From Pseudomonadota bacterium (lineage in GTDB: Bacteria > Pseudomonadota > Alphaproteobacteria > Rhizobiales > Xanthobacteraceae), in contig JAEXHR010000397.1 in NCBI GenBank assembly GCA_023449855.1, positions 1 through 64,000 of the forward strand: 64,000 bases of DNA, given 5' to 3'. The first letter of the stretch is position 1. Each line of letters opens with the position of its first letter. The position numbers and the translations under genes were made by a program. Under the pieces are notes generated by a model. It saw only the letters and a list, made by a program, of their open reading frames with translations. It did not search any database and had not been told where the DNA came from. This document shows, one piece after another, positions 10,311 to 18,159 of the stretch.

Positions 10311-11576
10311 CTAGCGCGGCGCAGCCGCTGCCGTCGGCGACAGACCTGGCGAGATCGCGCCTGGAATCGTCCGACCCGCATCGATGGAGATCAGGCGCGC
10401 AATGCCGTCAGTCTCGGCGTGATGCGGCAGCCGCACCAGCGCCCTGATCGGCTTGTTGTGCCGCTCGGCGATATCGAACAGGGATTCCCCGGGCACTGGC
10501 AGCGCATCGATCGCCGGCATCGCCGGAATGCTCGCAATACGTGGCCATGGCGCCTGTTCGGGCAGCGGCAGTGCGCCGCGTGGCCGGCGAACGCGGTCAA
10601 ACGTCTCGGTCAGCGACAGCATCTGGTCGGACGGGGTAATCTCCGGCGCTGGCAGCATGTCGAGATGCGCGAAGGCGAAACGCGGGACCTTGTGCCAGTG
10701 GGTGATGGCGACGGTTTCCGAAACAGGGTGCAAGTCCCAATCCTGCGGCACTGTCGGCGTCTTCGGTTTGTCGGCGGTGGCCGCTTCCACATGCACGATG
10801 CGATAGCCGCCGGCCTTGAGGTCGCGGAGGATGCCGGGCAGCGCGGCCACCGTGCGCGGCTGGATGTCGTGCAGCAGCAGGATGCCCTTGCCCTTGGCCT
10901 TCAGGCGGGACAGCGCGAGATCATGCACCGTCTGCGACGAGACATGACGCCAGTCGTCGGCAGGGAAATCCGCGCTCCAGGTCTGGATGCCGCGCGACGC
11001 CAGATAGTCCTCGACCACGCCGGCGCGCAGCAGGCCCGGGATGCGGAAGAACGGCGATAGCAGTGCGGGATCGCCAAGCGCTGCCTCGGTGTGGGCGATG
11101 CCGTCCTCGATTTCCTTCTGCGCCTGTTCGATCGGCATCCGGTTCATGCTGAGCGGATGGTTCTCGCTATGCGTGCCGACGGAGTGGCCGAGCCGGATCA
11201 GCTTGCGCACGCCGTCGGGAAATTCCTTGGCCATGCGGCCGACCACGAAGAACGTCGCCTTCACGCATTCGGCCGCGAGGATATCGAGGATCTGGTTCGA
11301 ATATTTCGGAATAGGTCCGTCGTCGAAGGTCAGTACGACCTCCTTGTCGCGCAGCGGCAGCGTTTTCGCATATTGCATGGTGCCGATACGGGGATATTCG
11401 CGGGGATCGACCACGATGGTGCGCGAGGTGCCGAGCGCGTCGGGATTGCTGCACGTCTCAGCAGAGGCGGGGACAGCGGAGAACAGCGCCAGGCTCGTCA
11501 GCACGCCAAGGCACAGCCTCCGTGCGGGGCAAAGCGCCTGCCGTGCCCGCTTGCCAGTCGTCGCTTGGTCCATCAC
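10311..11576 (-). CDS. polysaccharide deacetylase with degenerate LysM-like C-terminus
   Basis: Exported carbohydrate esterase family 4 protein of 421 residues, expected to remove N-acetyl groups from a polysaccharide or peptidoglycan in the envelope. A signal peptide is visible (LGVLTSLALFSAVPASA). The NodB fold begins near residue 78 with VVLTFDDGP (metal Asp), followed by GHSVGTHSENHP supplying the two metal histidines, FFRIPG, and the late LLLHDI motif. After the catalytic domain comes about 150 residues, including PGESLFDIAERHNKPIRAL, which resembles the first half of a LysM domain. The next gene upstream is a second, shorter deacetylase in the same direction. Confidence 0.88.
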   Translation of the reverse strand: MMDQATTGKRARQALCPARRLCLGVLTSLALFSAVPASAETCSNPDALGTSRTIVVDPREYPRIGTMQYAKTLPLRDKEVVLTFDDGPIPKYSNQILDILAAECVKATFFVVGRMAKEFPDGVRKLIRLGHSVGTHSENHPLSMNRMPIEQAQKEIEDGIAHTEAALGDPALLSPFFRIPGLLRAGVVEDYLASRGIQTWSADFPADDWRHVSSQTVHDLALSRLKAKGKGILLLHDIQPRTVAALPGILRDLKAGGYRIVHVEAATADKPKTPTVPQDWDLHPVSETVAITHWHKVPRFAFAHLDMLPAPEITPSDQMLSLTETFDRVRRPRGALPLPEQAPWPRIASIPAMPAIDALPVPGESLFDIAERHNKPIRALVRLPHHAETDGIARLISIDAGRTIPGAISPGLSPTAAAAPR

Positions 11577-11677
11577 GCGTTCCGTCGTCCGGTCTGTCTC
11601 GCCCGGAAACTACCGGCGCGGCCGTAAAGGCATTGTTAAGTATGTGCAGCCGCCTGATAGATCGGTTCGATCTCTGT

Positions 11678-12454
11678 CTAATGAGACACGGGGCGGGGGC
11701 TTTGGGTCGGCGGTACGATATGCACGACCTTGTAATTGTTGTCCCTGAGATAGCGCAGGAAATCGGGCAGCATCGCGGCAGTCTGGGCTTTGGTGTCATG
11801 GAACAGGATGATGCCTTTCCCATTTGCCTTGACCCGGGTGGTAATGAGATCAAGCTGCTGCTGGGGTGTCATCGGGTTCCAGTCGCTGGCCCAGAAATCG
11901 GCCCCGAACACGGCGATCCGGCGGGATTGCAGCAGGTCGAGCAAGGCCGGCGTCGACTCGAAATAGGGGAAGCGGAAGAACGGCGTCGTCGGCACCGTGG
12001 TGGTCTTGCCATTCAGCGCCATCTCGTCCGCGGAGATGCCCCGGTCGATCTGCTCGACGGCTCGCTCATGGCTGACCTTCTTGAGATCGGCATGCGCGAG
12101 AGTGTGATGCGCGATCGTGTGTCCCTCGGCGGCCATCCGCTTCACCAGTTGCGGATGCGCGGCTGCGCTCTGGCCGATCATGAAGAAGGTGGCGCGGACG
12201 CATTCCTTGGCCAGCGCGGCCAGGATCTTTGAAGTGGTCGGCGGATTTGGGCCGTCGTCGAAGGTCAGCACCACCTCGCGATCCCCCAGCGGCAGTGTGT
12301 CGGGAAAGCTCTGCGTGCCGACGCGCGGATAGGTCTTCGGATCGACGGTGAGGACGCGCGCGGTGCCGAGTGTATCGGGGCGGGGGCAGCTGTCGGCGTG
12401 AGCGGCAATGGTCGAGGCAATCAGCGCAGCAATGGCAATCTTGAGCACGATCAA
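11678..12454 (-). CDS. polysaccharide deacetylase (NodB-type)
   Basis: Second carbohydrate esterase family 4 protein, about 258 residues. It has a signal peptide (IAIAALIASTIAAHA), VVLTFDDGPNP, GHTIAHHTLAHADL for the metal histidines, FFRFPYF and IILFHDT. The mature N-terminus (CPRPDTLGTARVL..DPKTYPRVG) is closely similar to the neighbouring deacetylase, pointing to tandem duplication. The start is uncertain: a TTG at 12454 has AGGAAAG at good distance and a GTG lies at 12448, while the ATG at 12589 would bury the signal peptide behind about 48 residues. Confidence 0.87.
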   Translation of the reverse strand: MIVLKIAIAALIASTIAAHADSCPRPDTLGTARVLTVDPKTYPRVGTQSFPDTLPLGDREVVLTFDDGPNPPTTSKILAALAKECVRATFFMIGQSAAAHPQLVKRMAAEGHTIAHHTLAHADLKKVSHERAVEQIDRGISADEMALNGKTTTVPTTPFFRFPYFESTPALLDLLQSRRIAVFGADFWASDWNPMTPQQQLDLITTRVKANGKGIILFHDTKAQTAAMLPDFLRYLRDNNYKVVHIVPPTQSPRPVSH

Positions 12455-12615
12455 TTCACTTTCCTGCCGGCGATTTCGCGGGCCCGATATTTCCGATTGC
12501 ATCCGGCGTCCGGCACTGGCTATTGCCTGATCCCAACGAATGCTCCCGGCTGGATTAGCGCATTTCCGTCGAAACCGCGCCATCCGCATTTCTCATCGAT
12601 CAGGCGAGGTCCGAC

Positions 12616-14046
12616 ATGGCTGACGACGTCGAACTCGCCATGCAGCCTGCCTCCGGGGAGGCCTCGGTCCTCGACCGCTTGCCGATGCGTGACGGCGAGG
12701 GGAACATCCGTCCCGATTTTGTCGAGGCCATTTCGCGTGCGGTTCAGTCGGCGGACGCCGCGTTCCTGTGCGAGGTCGTGGGCGAGCTGCACGAGGCCGA
12801 TCTCGGCGATCTCGTGCAGGCGCTGGCGCCGGACGAACGCGTCCGGTTGATCGAGCTGACCAAGGCCGATTTCGACTTCTCCGCGCTGAACGAGGTGGAC
12901 GACACCGTTCGCGAGGAACTGCTCGAGGAGCTGGAACCGGAGACCGTCGCCGAAGGCGTTCGCGAACTCGATTCCGACGATGCGGTCGAACTGCTCGAAG
13001 GCGTCGACGAGGACGTTCAGGACGAGATTCTCGAGAAGCTGCCGCTGTCCGAACGTGTCGCGATCGAGCGCAGCCTGACCTATCCGGAGGAAACTGCCGG
13101 CCGCCGGATGCAGACGGAGTTCATCGCCGTTCCGCCGGACTGGAATGTCGGCCAGGCCATCGACTATATGCGCGAGACCCCGGACCTGCCGGACCGCTTC
13201 TACGAGATCTATTCAGTGGATGCCGACCAGCGCTGGCAGGGTGCCGTCGCTCTCGACACGCTACTGCGCGCCCGTCGCCCGGTGCCGCTCGCCGAACTGA
13301 TCGACGAAGACCGCCGCCGCGTTTCGGTGCTCGATGACCAGAGCGACGTCGCCCGCATGTTCGGCAAATACAATCTGGTCTCGGCGCCGGTGGTCGATAC
13401 CGACAATCGCCTGGTCGGCGTCATCACCATCGACGACGTCGTCGACGTCATCGAGGAGGAGGCCGACGAAGAGGTCAAGGCGCTCGGCGGCGTCTCGTCG
13501 GACGAAGAACTGTCGGACAACTTCCTCGCCATCGCCCGCGGCCGTTTCATGTGGCTGCTGATCAATCTCGCCACCGCCTTCCTGGCTTCTTCGGTGCTCG
13601 GCCTGTTCGAGGGCCAGCTCGAGCAGATGGTGGCGCTGGCCGTGCTGGCGCCGATCGTCGCCAGCCAGGGCGGCAATGCGGCGACGCAGACCATGACGGT
13701 GGCGGTCCGCGCGCTGGCGACGCGTCAGCTCAATCCCAGCAACGCGCTGCGCATCATCGTGCGCGAAGCGCTGGTCGGTCTGATGAACGGCATCGCCTTT
13801 GCCGTCATCACCGGCATTGCCGCCTTCCTGTGGTTCAAGACGCCGGGCCTCGGCATCGTCATCGGCCTTGCGATGATCACCAATCTCGTCGCCGGCGCCC
13901 TCGGCGGCATCCTGATCCCGATGGCGCTGGACCGCGTGAAAGCCGATCCCGCGGTGGCTTCGGGCACCTTCGTGACCACGGTTACCGACGTGGTCGGCTT
14001 CTTCGCCTTCCTCGGCATCGCGACACTGTGGTTCGGGCTGAAGTGA
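12616..14046 (+). CDS. mgtE: magnesium transporter MgtE
   Basis: Mg2+ channel of 476 residues in the inner membrane. The N-terminal superhelical MgtE_N domain (residues about 40-150) is rich in acidic repeats such as LDSDDAVELLEGVDED. Two CBS domains follow (about 155-280, including VITIDDVVDVIEEEADEE). The C-terminal pore domain of five membrane segments includes ASQGGNAATQTMTVAVRAL, close to the family pore signature. Length and order match the family. Magnesium binding to the acidic domains is known to gate the homologous channel. Confidence 0.95.
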   Translation: MADDVELAMQPASGEASVLDRLPMRDGEGNIRPDFVEAISRAVQSADAAFLCEVVGELHEADLGDLVQALAPDERVRLIELTKADFDFSALNEVDDTVREELLEELEPETVAEGVRELDSDDAVELLEGVDEDVQDEILEKLPLSERVAIERSLTYPEETAGRRMQTEFIAVPPDWNVGQAIDYMRETPDLPDRFYEIYSVDADQRWQGAVALDTLLRARRPVPLAELIDEDRRRVSVLDDQSDVARMFGKYNLVSAPVVDTDNRLVGVITIDDVVDVIEEEADEEVKALGGVSSDEELSDNFLAIARGRFMWLLINLATAFLASSVLGLFEGQLEQMVALAVLAPIVASQGGNAATQTMTVAVRALATRQLNPSNALRIIVREALVGLMNGIAFAVITGIAAFLWFKTPGLGIVIGLAMITNLVAGALGGILIPMALDRVKADPAVASGTFVTTVTDVVGFFAFLGIATLWFGLK

Positions 14047-14106
14047 GGTCGTTGCATAGGCGCCTTTTGCTGGACCGAGGGACGCCAATGGCGTATACGG
14101 TCTGTC

Positions 14107-14427
14107 ATGTCGGCTCATCGCATCACCGTGGCCGAGACGCCGCTGTTTCTGCGCCAGCTGCCGAAGTCTGGGGCGAAGACGAACATGTCGAGTTCGTGAA
14201 TTTCATCGCCGCCAATCCCGAGGCTGGCGATGCGATCCCGGAGACCGGCGGCGTTCGCAAGGTGCGGTGGCGGCGGCAAGCGCGGCGGAGCACGCGTCAT
14301 CTATTTCTATCACGATGGCAACCGTCCGCTCTACCTGCTGATGGTCTATGCGAAAGCGCGTCAGGAGAACTTGTCGCCGGCCGAAAAGCTGGTGGTGCGC
14401 AAGCTCGCGGCGATATTGAAGCGATAG
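14107..14427 (+). pseudogene. RelE/HigB-type toxin gene disrupted by two frameshifts
   Basis: Three pieces of one RelE-like toxin are readable in two frames. From the ATG at 14107 the sequence gives MSAHRITVAETPLFLRQ. Around 14157 it must shift by one base to continue as AAEVWGEDEHVEFVNFIAAN and PETGGVRKVRW. After 14270 it returns to the first frame for GKRGGARVIYFYHDG, LLMVYAKARQE and the end at 14427. A single lost G at 14157 and an extra base (or two lost) near 14271 would explain it. As written, translation from 14107 stops at about 14199. The intact antitoxin follows 14 bp later. Either the toxin is dead or the two positions are sequence errors. Confidence 0.8.
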
Positions 14428-14441
14428 AAGGAGACCGGCCC

Positions 14442-14729
14442 ATGGGTAAGTTTGCCGATGAATTGATCGAGAGCATGCAGCAGGCCGCAGGCCATGCCGC
14501 GGGGCGTAAGACACGCGGTGTGCGCGTCTCGAAGATCAAGGTGCCGGATGTGAAGGCGATCCGCCGTTCGTTGAAGATGTCGCAAGACCATTTCGCGGCC
14601 GCATTCCGCATTCCGCTCGCCACGCTGAAGAATTGGGAACAGGGGCGTCGTCACCCGGATGCGCCGGCCGCCGCATATCTGCTGGCCATCAAGCGCCGTC
14701 CCAAGGAGGTGATGGAAGCGGTCTCCTAG
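14442..14729 (+). CDS. HigA/XRE-type antitoxin
   Basis: DNA-binding antitoxin of 95 residues with a helix-turn-helix in the second half (LKMSQDHFAAAFRIPLATLK and NWEQGRRHPDAPAAAYLLAI). This recognition-helix pattern is typical of antitoxins encoded after RelE-like toxins. AAGGAGA precedes the ATG by about 8 bases. The toxin directly upstream is frameshifted, so the gene may persist as an orphan repressor or still neutralise related toxins. Confidence 0.88.
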   Translation: MGKFADELIESMQQAAGHAAGRKTRGVRVSKIKVPDVKAIRRSLKMSQDHFAAAFRIPLATLKNWEQGRRHPDAPAAAYLLAIKRRPKEVMEAVS

Positions 14730-14787
14730 TCGCTCTTCATCGCTCTTTAACGGTATTGCCCGACCATCCCCGGCGAAGAGGTCGAAC

Positions 14788-15087
14788 ATGCGCTTGCGAT
14801 TGAAGGCTGACGGACGGATCGTCGAATTGCGCGACGGACACGAAGTGCCGCTCGTGCCGGAGATGCCGGCCGGGACCCGCGCCAGCGAGCCGGAAGTGCG
14901 CGACCTGCGCCGCCGCGCGCAATTAACCCAAACCGAATTCGCCGCCCGTCTGGGCGTGCCCGTCGAGACCATCCGAAACTGGGAGCAGGGCAAGCGCAGC
15001 CCGCGCGGCCCGGCGCGCGCTTTGCTCGCCGTGATCGCCCATGCACCCGACACGGTGTTCGCCGCGCTGGCGCCCGCAGAGGCCTGA
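14788..15087 (+). CDS. XRE-family regulator resembling an antitoxin
   Basis: Protein of 99 residues. A short N-terminal beta-like segment (MRLRLKADGRIVELRDG) precedes a helix-turn-helix (LTQTEFAARLGVPVETIR and NWEQGKRSPRGPARALLAVI). The second helix closely matches that of the antitoxin 60 bp upstream, suggesting a shared origin, but no toxin gene lies beside it. GAAGAGG precedes the ATG. It is probably a small transcriptional regulator; the target is unknown. Confidence 0.82.
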   Translation: MRLRLKADGRIVELRDGHEVPLVPEMPAGTRASEPEVRDLRRRAQLTQTEFAARLGVPVETIRNWEQGKRSPRGPARALLAVIAHAPDTVFAALAPAEA

Positions 15088-15143
15088 CCTTTCGATCCCG
15101 GCGGGCGTGAGCTTGAACAGCGCCGGACAAGCCCGCGGCGCGT

Positions 15144-15190
15144 AGCATGGTTCCGAAAAGCGGATGCCGGTTGCCGGATCCGGCTATGCT
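15144..15190. repeat. degenerate short inverted repeat
   Basis: AGCATGGTTCCGAAAAGCGG begins an imperfect palindrome ending CCGGATCCGGCTATGCT. It resembles, from memory, a short repeat frequent in Bradyrhizobium-group genomes (GCATGATCCGGAAAAG type), but it is too degenerate here to be certain. Confidence 0.4.
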
Positions 15191-15226
15191 CAGATGAAGA
15201 GCGTGTCTTCTGCAAGGGAGGACAGC

Positions 15227-16045
15227 GTGCAGTTCGTGGAAGCAAATGGCGCCCGCATCCCGGCCATCGGGCTCGGCACCTGGGAGTTGCGTGGGCGTAC
15301 CTGCGCGCGGGTGATCGAGCAGGCCATCAAGCTCGGCTATCGCCATATCGACACCGCACAGGTCTATGAGAACGAGCGCGATGTCGGCGAGGGCATTCGC
15401 GCATCGCACGTGCCGCGCAATGACATCTTCGTCACCACCAAGGTCTGGACCACGCATTTCGCGCCCCACAATCTCGAACGCTCGGTGAAAGAGAGCCTCA
15501 CCCGGCTGCGCATGAGCGAGGTGGATCTGCTGCTGTTGCACTGGCCGAGTTCACATGTGCCGCTGGAGGAGACGCTCGGCGCGCTCGCCCACGCCAAGCG
15601 CATGGGGCTGACGCGGCACATCGGGGTGTCGAATTTCACGGTGGCGCTGATCGAGCAGGCGGTTGCCGCATGTCCGGAGCCGCTGGTCTGCGATCAGGTC
15701 GAATATCATCCCTATCTCGATCAGGCGAAAGTGCGCGCAGCCTGCAGCGACAACGGTCTGGCGCTGGTGGCCTACAGCCCCATCGCCAAGGGCAATGTGC
15801 GTGGCGATGAAACGCTCGCTGCAATCGGCAGGACGCATGGCAAGAGCGCTGCGCAGGTCTGTTTGCGCTGGCTGGTGCAGCAGGGTGCGATCGCCATCCC
15901 GCGCACATCGAAGGTTGAGCGGCTGTCGGAGAATATCGAGGTGTTCGACTACGTGCTGTCCGAACACGAGATGGCTGCCATCTCCGCCCTCAGTCGCTCC
16001 GATGGCCGGCTGACCGATTACGGTTTTGCGCCGAAATGGGACTGA
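15227..16045 (+). CDS. aldo/keto reductase (2,5-diketogluconate reductase-like)
   Basis: NADPH-dependent carbonyl reductase of 272 residues. The catalytic tetrad is visible: Asp in YRHIDTAQVYENE with its Tyr, Lys in VTTKVW, and His in LLLLHWPSS. Cofactor-binding regions appear as GVSNF and IAIPRTSKVERLSENI. It resembles the DkgA/DkgB group, which reduces 2,5-diketo-D-gluconate, methylglyoxal and other aldehydes. The GTG at 15227 was chosen because AAGGGAGG lies five bases upstream; in-frame starts at 15164 and 15194 lack such a site. Confidence 0.9.
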   Translation: MQFVEANGARIPAIGLGTWELRGRTCARVIEQAIKLGYRHIDTAQVYENERDVGEGIRASHVPRNDIFVTTKVWTTHFAPHNLERSVKESLTRLRMSEVDLLLLHWPSSHVPLEETLGALAHAKRMGLTRHIGVSNFTVALIEQAVAACPEPLVCDQVEYHPYLDQAKVRAACSDNGLALVAYSPIAKGNVRGDETLAAIGRTHGKSAAQVCLRWLVQQGAIAIPRTSKVERLSENIEVFDYVLSEHEMAAISALSRSDGRLTDYGFAPKWD

Positions 16046-16139
16046 TGGTGCCGTGAGGCTGGCAACCGCGCATTTGCCTCATTGATCCCGCAGACGGGAT
16101 CGGCCATTCCAGAGCTTTGCGCCCGCCAGCGGACAGATC

Positions 16140-16940
16140 ATGTTCTTTTACGCCTCGAAGTTTCTCGGCTTCTTCACGCAGCCGTCCAATATCATTGCTG
16201 CGCTTTGCGTCATCGGGCTTGTGCTGGTGATGCTGAACCGGCACCGGCTCGGCACCTGGCTGGTCAGCCTGGGTGTCCTCCTCTATCTCGTGCTCGGCTA
16301 TTCGCCGCTGAGCAACGTCCTTTTACTCTCGCTCACAGAGCGTTTTCCGCAATGGCAGGACGATGGCCGCGCCCCCGATGGGATCATCGTGCTCGGTGGC
16401 ACCATCGATCCTGATTCCACGGTGGCCCGCAAATCGCTGGAGCTCAATTCGGCGGGCGAGCGCGTCACGGCGATGCTGGAGCTGGCGCGGCGCTATCCGC
16501 AGGCAAAGATCGTGTTTACCGGCGGTGCCAGCAGTGTGATGGAGCAGGGATTGTCCGAGGCGCCGGTGGCCGGCGATGTGCTGCGTCGGTTCGGTGTCGC
16601 GCCCGAGCGCGTCGTGCTGGAAACCGACAGCCGCAACACCGAGGAGAACGCCGCCTTCAGCAGGCGTCTCGTCAATCCCAAGCCGGGCGAGCGCTGGCTG
16701 CTGGTGACGTCCGCATGGCATATGCCACGTTCCATCGGCGTCTTCCGCAAGGCTGGCTTCGATGTCGAAGCCTATCCGGTGGACTGGCGCACCCGCGGAT
16801 GGATCGATGCCGGTGTGACCTTCGACGACGCTGCCGATGGTCTCTCCCGCGCCGACAACGCAATGCATGAATGGGTCGGGCTCGTGATGTATCGGCTTGC
16901 CGGCCGCACCAGCGAGTTGCTGCCGGGGCCGAAGAAGTGA
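16140..16940 (+). CDS. YdcF/ElyC-family protein (DUF218)
   Basis: Inner-membrane protein of 266 residues. Two N-terminal membrane segments (about 15-32 and 39-55) precede a DUF218 domain starting PDGIIVLGGTIDP. That domain includes KIVFTGGAS, ETDSRNTEENA and LLVTSAWHMPRSIGVFRKAG, all characteristic of the family. E. coli ElyC and SanA relatives affect envelope and peptidoglycan integrity; the biochemical activity is not settled. Confidence 0.88.
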   Translation: MFFYASKFLGFFTQPSNIIAALCVIGLVLVMLNRHRLGTWLVSLGVLLYLVLGYSPLSNVLLLSLTERFPQWQDDGRAPDGIIVLGGTIDPDSTVARKSLELNSAGERVTAMLELARRYPQAKIVFTGGASSVMEQGLSEAPVAGDVLRRFGVAPERVVLETDSRNTEENAAFSRRLVNPKPGERWLLVTSAWHMPRSIGVFRKAGFDVEAYPVDWRTRGWIDAGVTFDDAADGLSRADNAMHEWVGLVMYRLAGRTSELLPGPKK

Positions 16941-17282
16941 TCAGGCTGCGGGGATCAGAGTAATGCGCCCGGCCTCGCCGCGTTTGCGACGGGGGCGGAT
17001 GGTGATCTCGATGTCTTGCTCGAATGCCGTCAGCATCCGCATGAGCTTTTCGACGGACGCCAGCTGAAGCTGCCCGCGCAGCAGTTTCGACAGATCCGGT
17101 TGCGATAGCGCGATCAACTTGGCTGCGGCCGTCTGTGTCATCTCACGCTCCGCGATGAGCCGCTTCAGCTCGAAGACAAGCGCAGCCTTCAGATGAAGCT
17201 CTTCTGCATCGGGCAAGCCGAGATCGGCGAACACATTGCCGGAGCCTTTTGTAAAAGTGGGGGGAGCCTTCTTGCTCGTCAT
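16941..17282 (-). CDS. XRE-family antitoxin of HigBA-type module
   Basis: Antitoxin of 113 residues with a central helix-turn-helix (MTQTAAAKLIALSQPDLSKL followed by LRGQLQLASVEKLMRML). It belongs to the group paired with phage-derived RelE-like toxins. It starts within the last 4 bp of the upstream toxin gene, so translation is coupled. The N-terminal stretch (FTKGSGNVFADLGLPDAEE) is a common start of this antitoxin family. Confidence 0.9.
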   Translation of the reverse strand: MTSKKAPPTFTKGSGNVFADLGLPDAEELHLKAALVFELKRLIAEREMTQTAAAKLIALSQPDLSKLLRGQLQLASVEKLMRMLTAFEQDIEITIRPRRKRGEAGRITLIPAA

Positions 17283-17650
17283 CCGCGGTCCTTGCTGCCC
17301 TTGTGTATATCTTCGGCGATACGCAGGCGTTGCACGATCAGATCGATATGCCGCTTGGGTGTCGCAACCCCGCTGCTCGACTTCTTCTGAAACGCATGCA
17401 GCACATACAAGATGCCTTCGAGGCGTATCGTGTAAACTGCGCGATAGGTGTCGCCATCATGGCTGTCGCGAATTTCCAGAACGCCGCTCATGCCTTTCAG
17501 CGGTTTGGCGTTGTGAGGGTGATTACCCAGTTGCGCGTCGAACAGCGCTACACCGACGTCTCTGCGGACAGCCGCAGGGAATGCCCGCAGATCCTTCTGG
17601 CTCGAGCCCACGAAGATAAGCGGTTTGACCCGGCGCAGCAGATCGTTCAC
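17279..17650 (-). CDS. RelE/HigB-like toxin (phage-derived Gp49-type)
   Basis: Toxin of 123 residues, likely a ribosome-dependent mRNA interferase. Family motifs: KPLIFVGSSQKDLRAFP at the N-terminus, AKPLKGMSGVLEIRDSHDGD in the centre, and YRAVYTIRLEGILYVLHAFQ, then KKSSSGVATPKRHIDL. The start is a GTG at 17650 without a visible ribosome-binding site; it lies inside one arm of an inverted repeat, so the message may be leaderless. Toxin before antitoxin is the HigBA order. Confidence 0.88.
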   Translation of the reverse strand: MNDLLRRVKPLIFVGSSQKDLRAFPAAVRRDVGVALFDAQLGNHPHNAKPLKGMSGVLEIRDSHDGDTYRAVYTIRLEGILYVLHAFQKKSSSGVATPKRHIDLIVQRLRIAEDIHKGSKDRG

Positions 17651-17679
17651 GAGATTATGGTAATATGCCCATAGTCTCG
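17650..17679 (-). promoter_or_regulatory. inverted-repeat operator of the toxin-antitoxin operon
   Basis: Arms CGAGATTATGG and CCATAGTCTCG (one mismatch in 11) flank the AT-rich spacer TAATATGC directly at the toxin start codon. Position and symmetry fit autorepression by the antitoxin dimer. The TATTAC/TATGG stretch could also hold the -10 element. Confidence 0.65.
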
Positions 17680-17713
17680 TGTCAATGAATGCGGCCTCTG
17701 CGGCAGGGCCTGC

Positions 17714-18031
17714 TTACTCGTCCTTCGGCAGCCCCAGTCGGTACACGCCGCGGAAATCCTCTGGGTCTTCCACCGGCTTGCCCTTGCGATAGATCACCAG
17801 CCGGCCGTCCAGCATCAGCGCCACGGCGGCGCGGCGGATTGGCATCAGATGCGCGTGCCAGTCGCCTTCGGGCTCGATCATTTGGGCGATCTCCGGCGCG
17901 CTCAGGGAGCGGGCGGGATCGCGGCCGAGGATCGCGAGAATGCGCTCGTCGAGGGGCAGGGGTTTGGGCTTCGCCGCCTTGGGCGGCGATGCGGGCGATT
18001 TCTTCGGAGCTTTGGATTCGGACTTGGCCAT
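17714..18031 (-). CDS. DUF3253-like small protein
   Basis: Protein of 105 residues. A Lys/Pro/Ala-rich N-terminal tail (SKAPKKSPASPPKAAKPKP) precedes a winged-helix-like DUF3253 domain (LDERILAILGRDPARSLSAP, PIRRAAVALMLDGRLVIY, GVYRLGLP). The function of the family is unknown; the fold suggests nucleic-acid binding. The ATG at 18031 was chosen since the domain starts soon after it; the frame is open further upstream. Confidence 0.75.
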   Translation of the reverse strand: MAKSESKAPKKSPASPPKAAKPKPLPLDERILAILGRDPARSLSAPEIAQMIEPEGDWHAHLMPIRRAAVALMLDGRLVIYRKGKPVEDPEDFRGVYRLGLPKDE

Positions 18032-18159
18032 GCCTTGGCATCGCCGATCCCGCATCGTCGCGCAAGCTGTGACATGGCGGTCATGGCGTCCGCAGGTGAC
18101 GGGCGCTAAGATCGCGCCACTGACGTACAGATTGTCTTCAAGTCCATATCTTCGCATTC

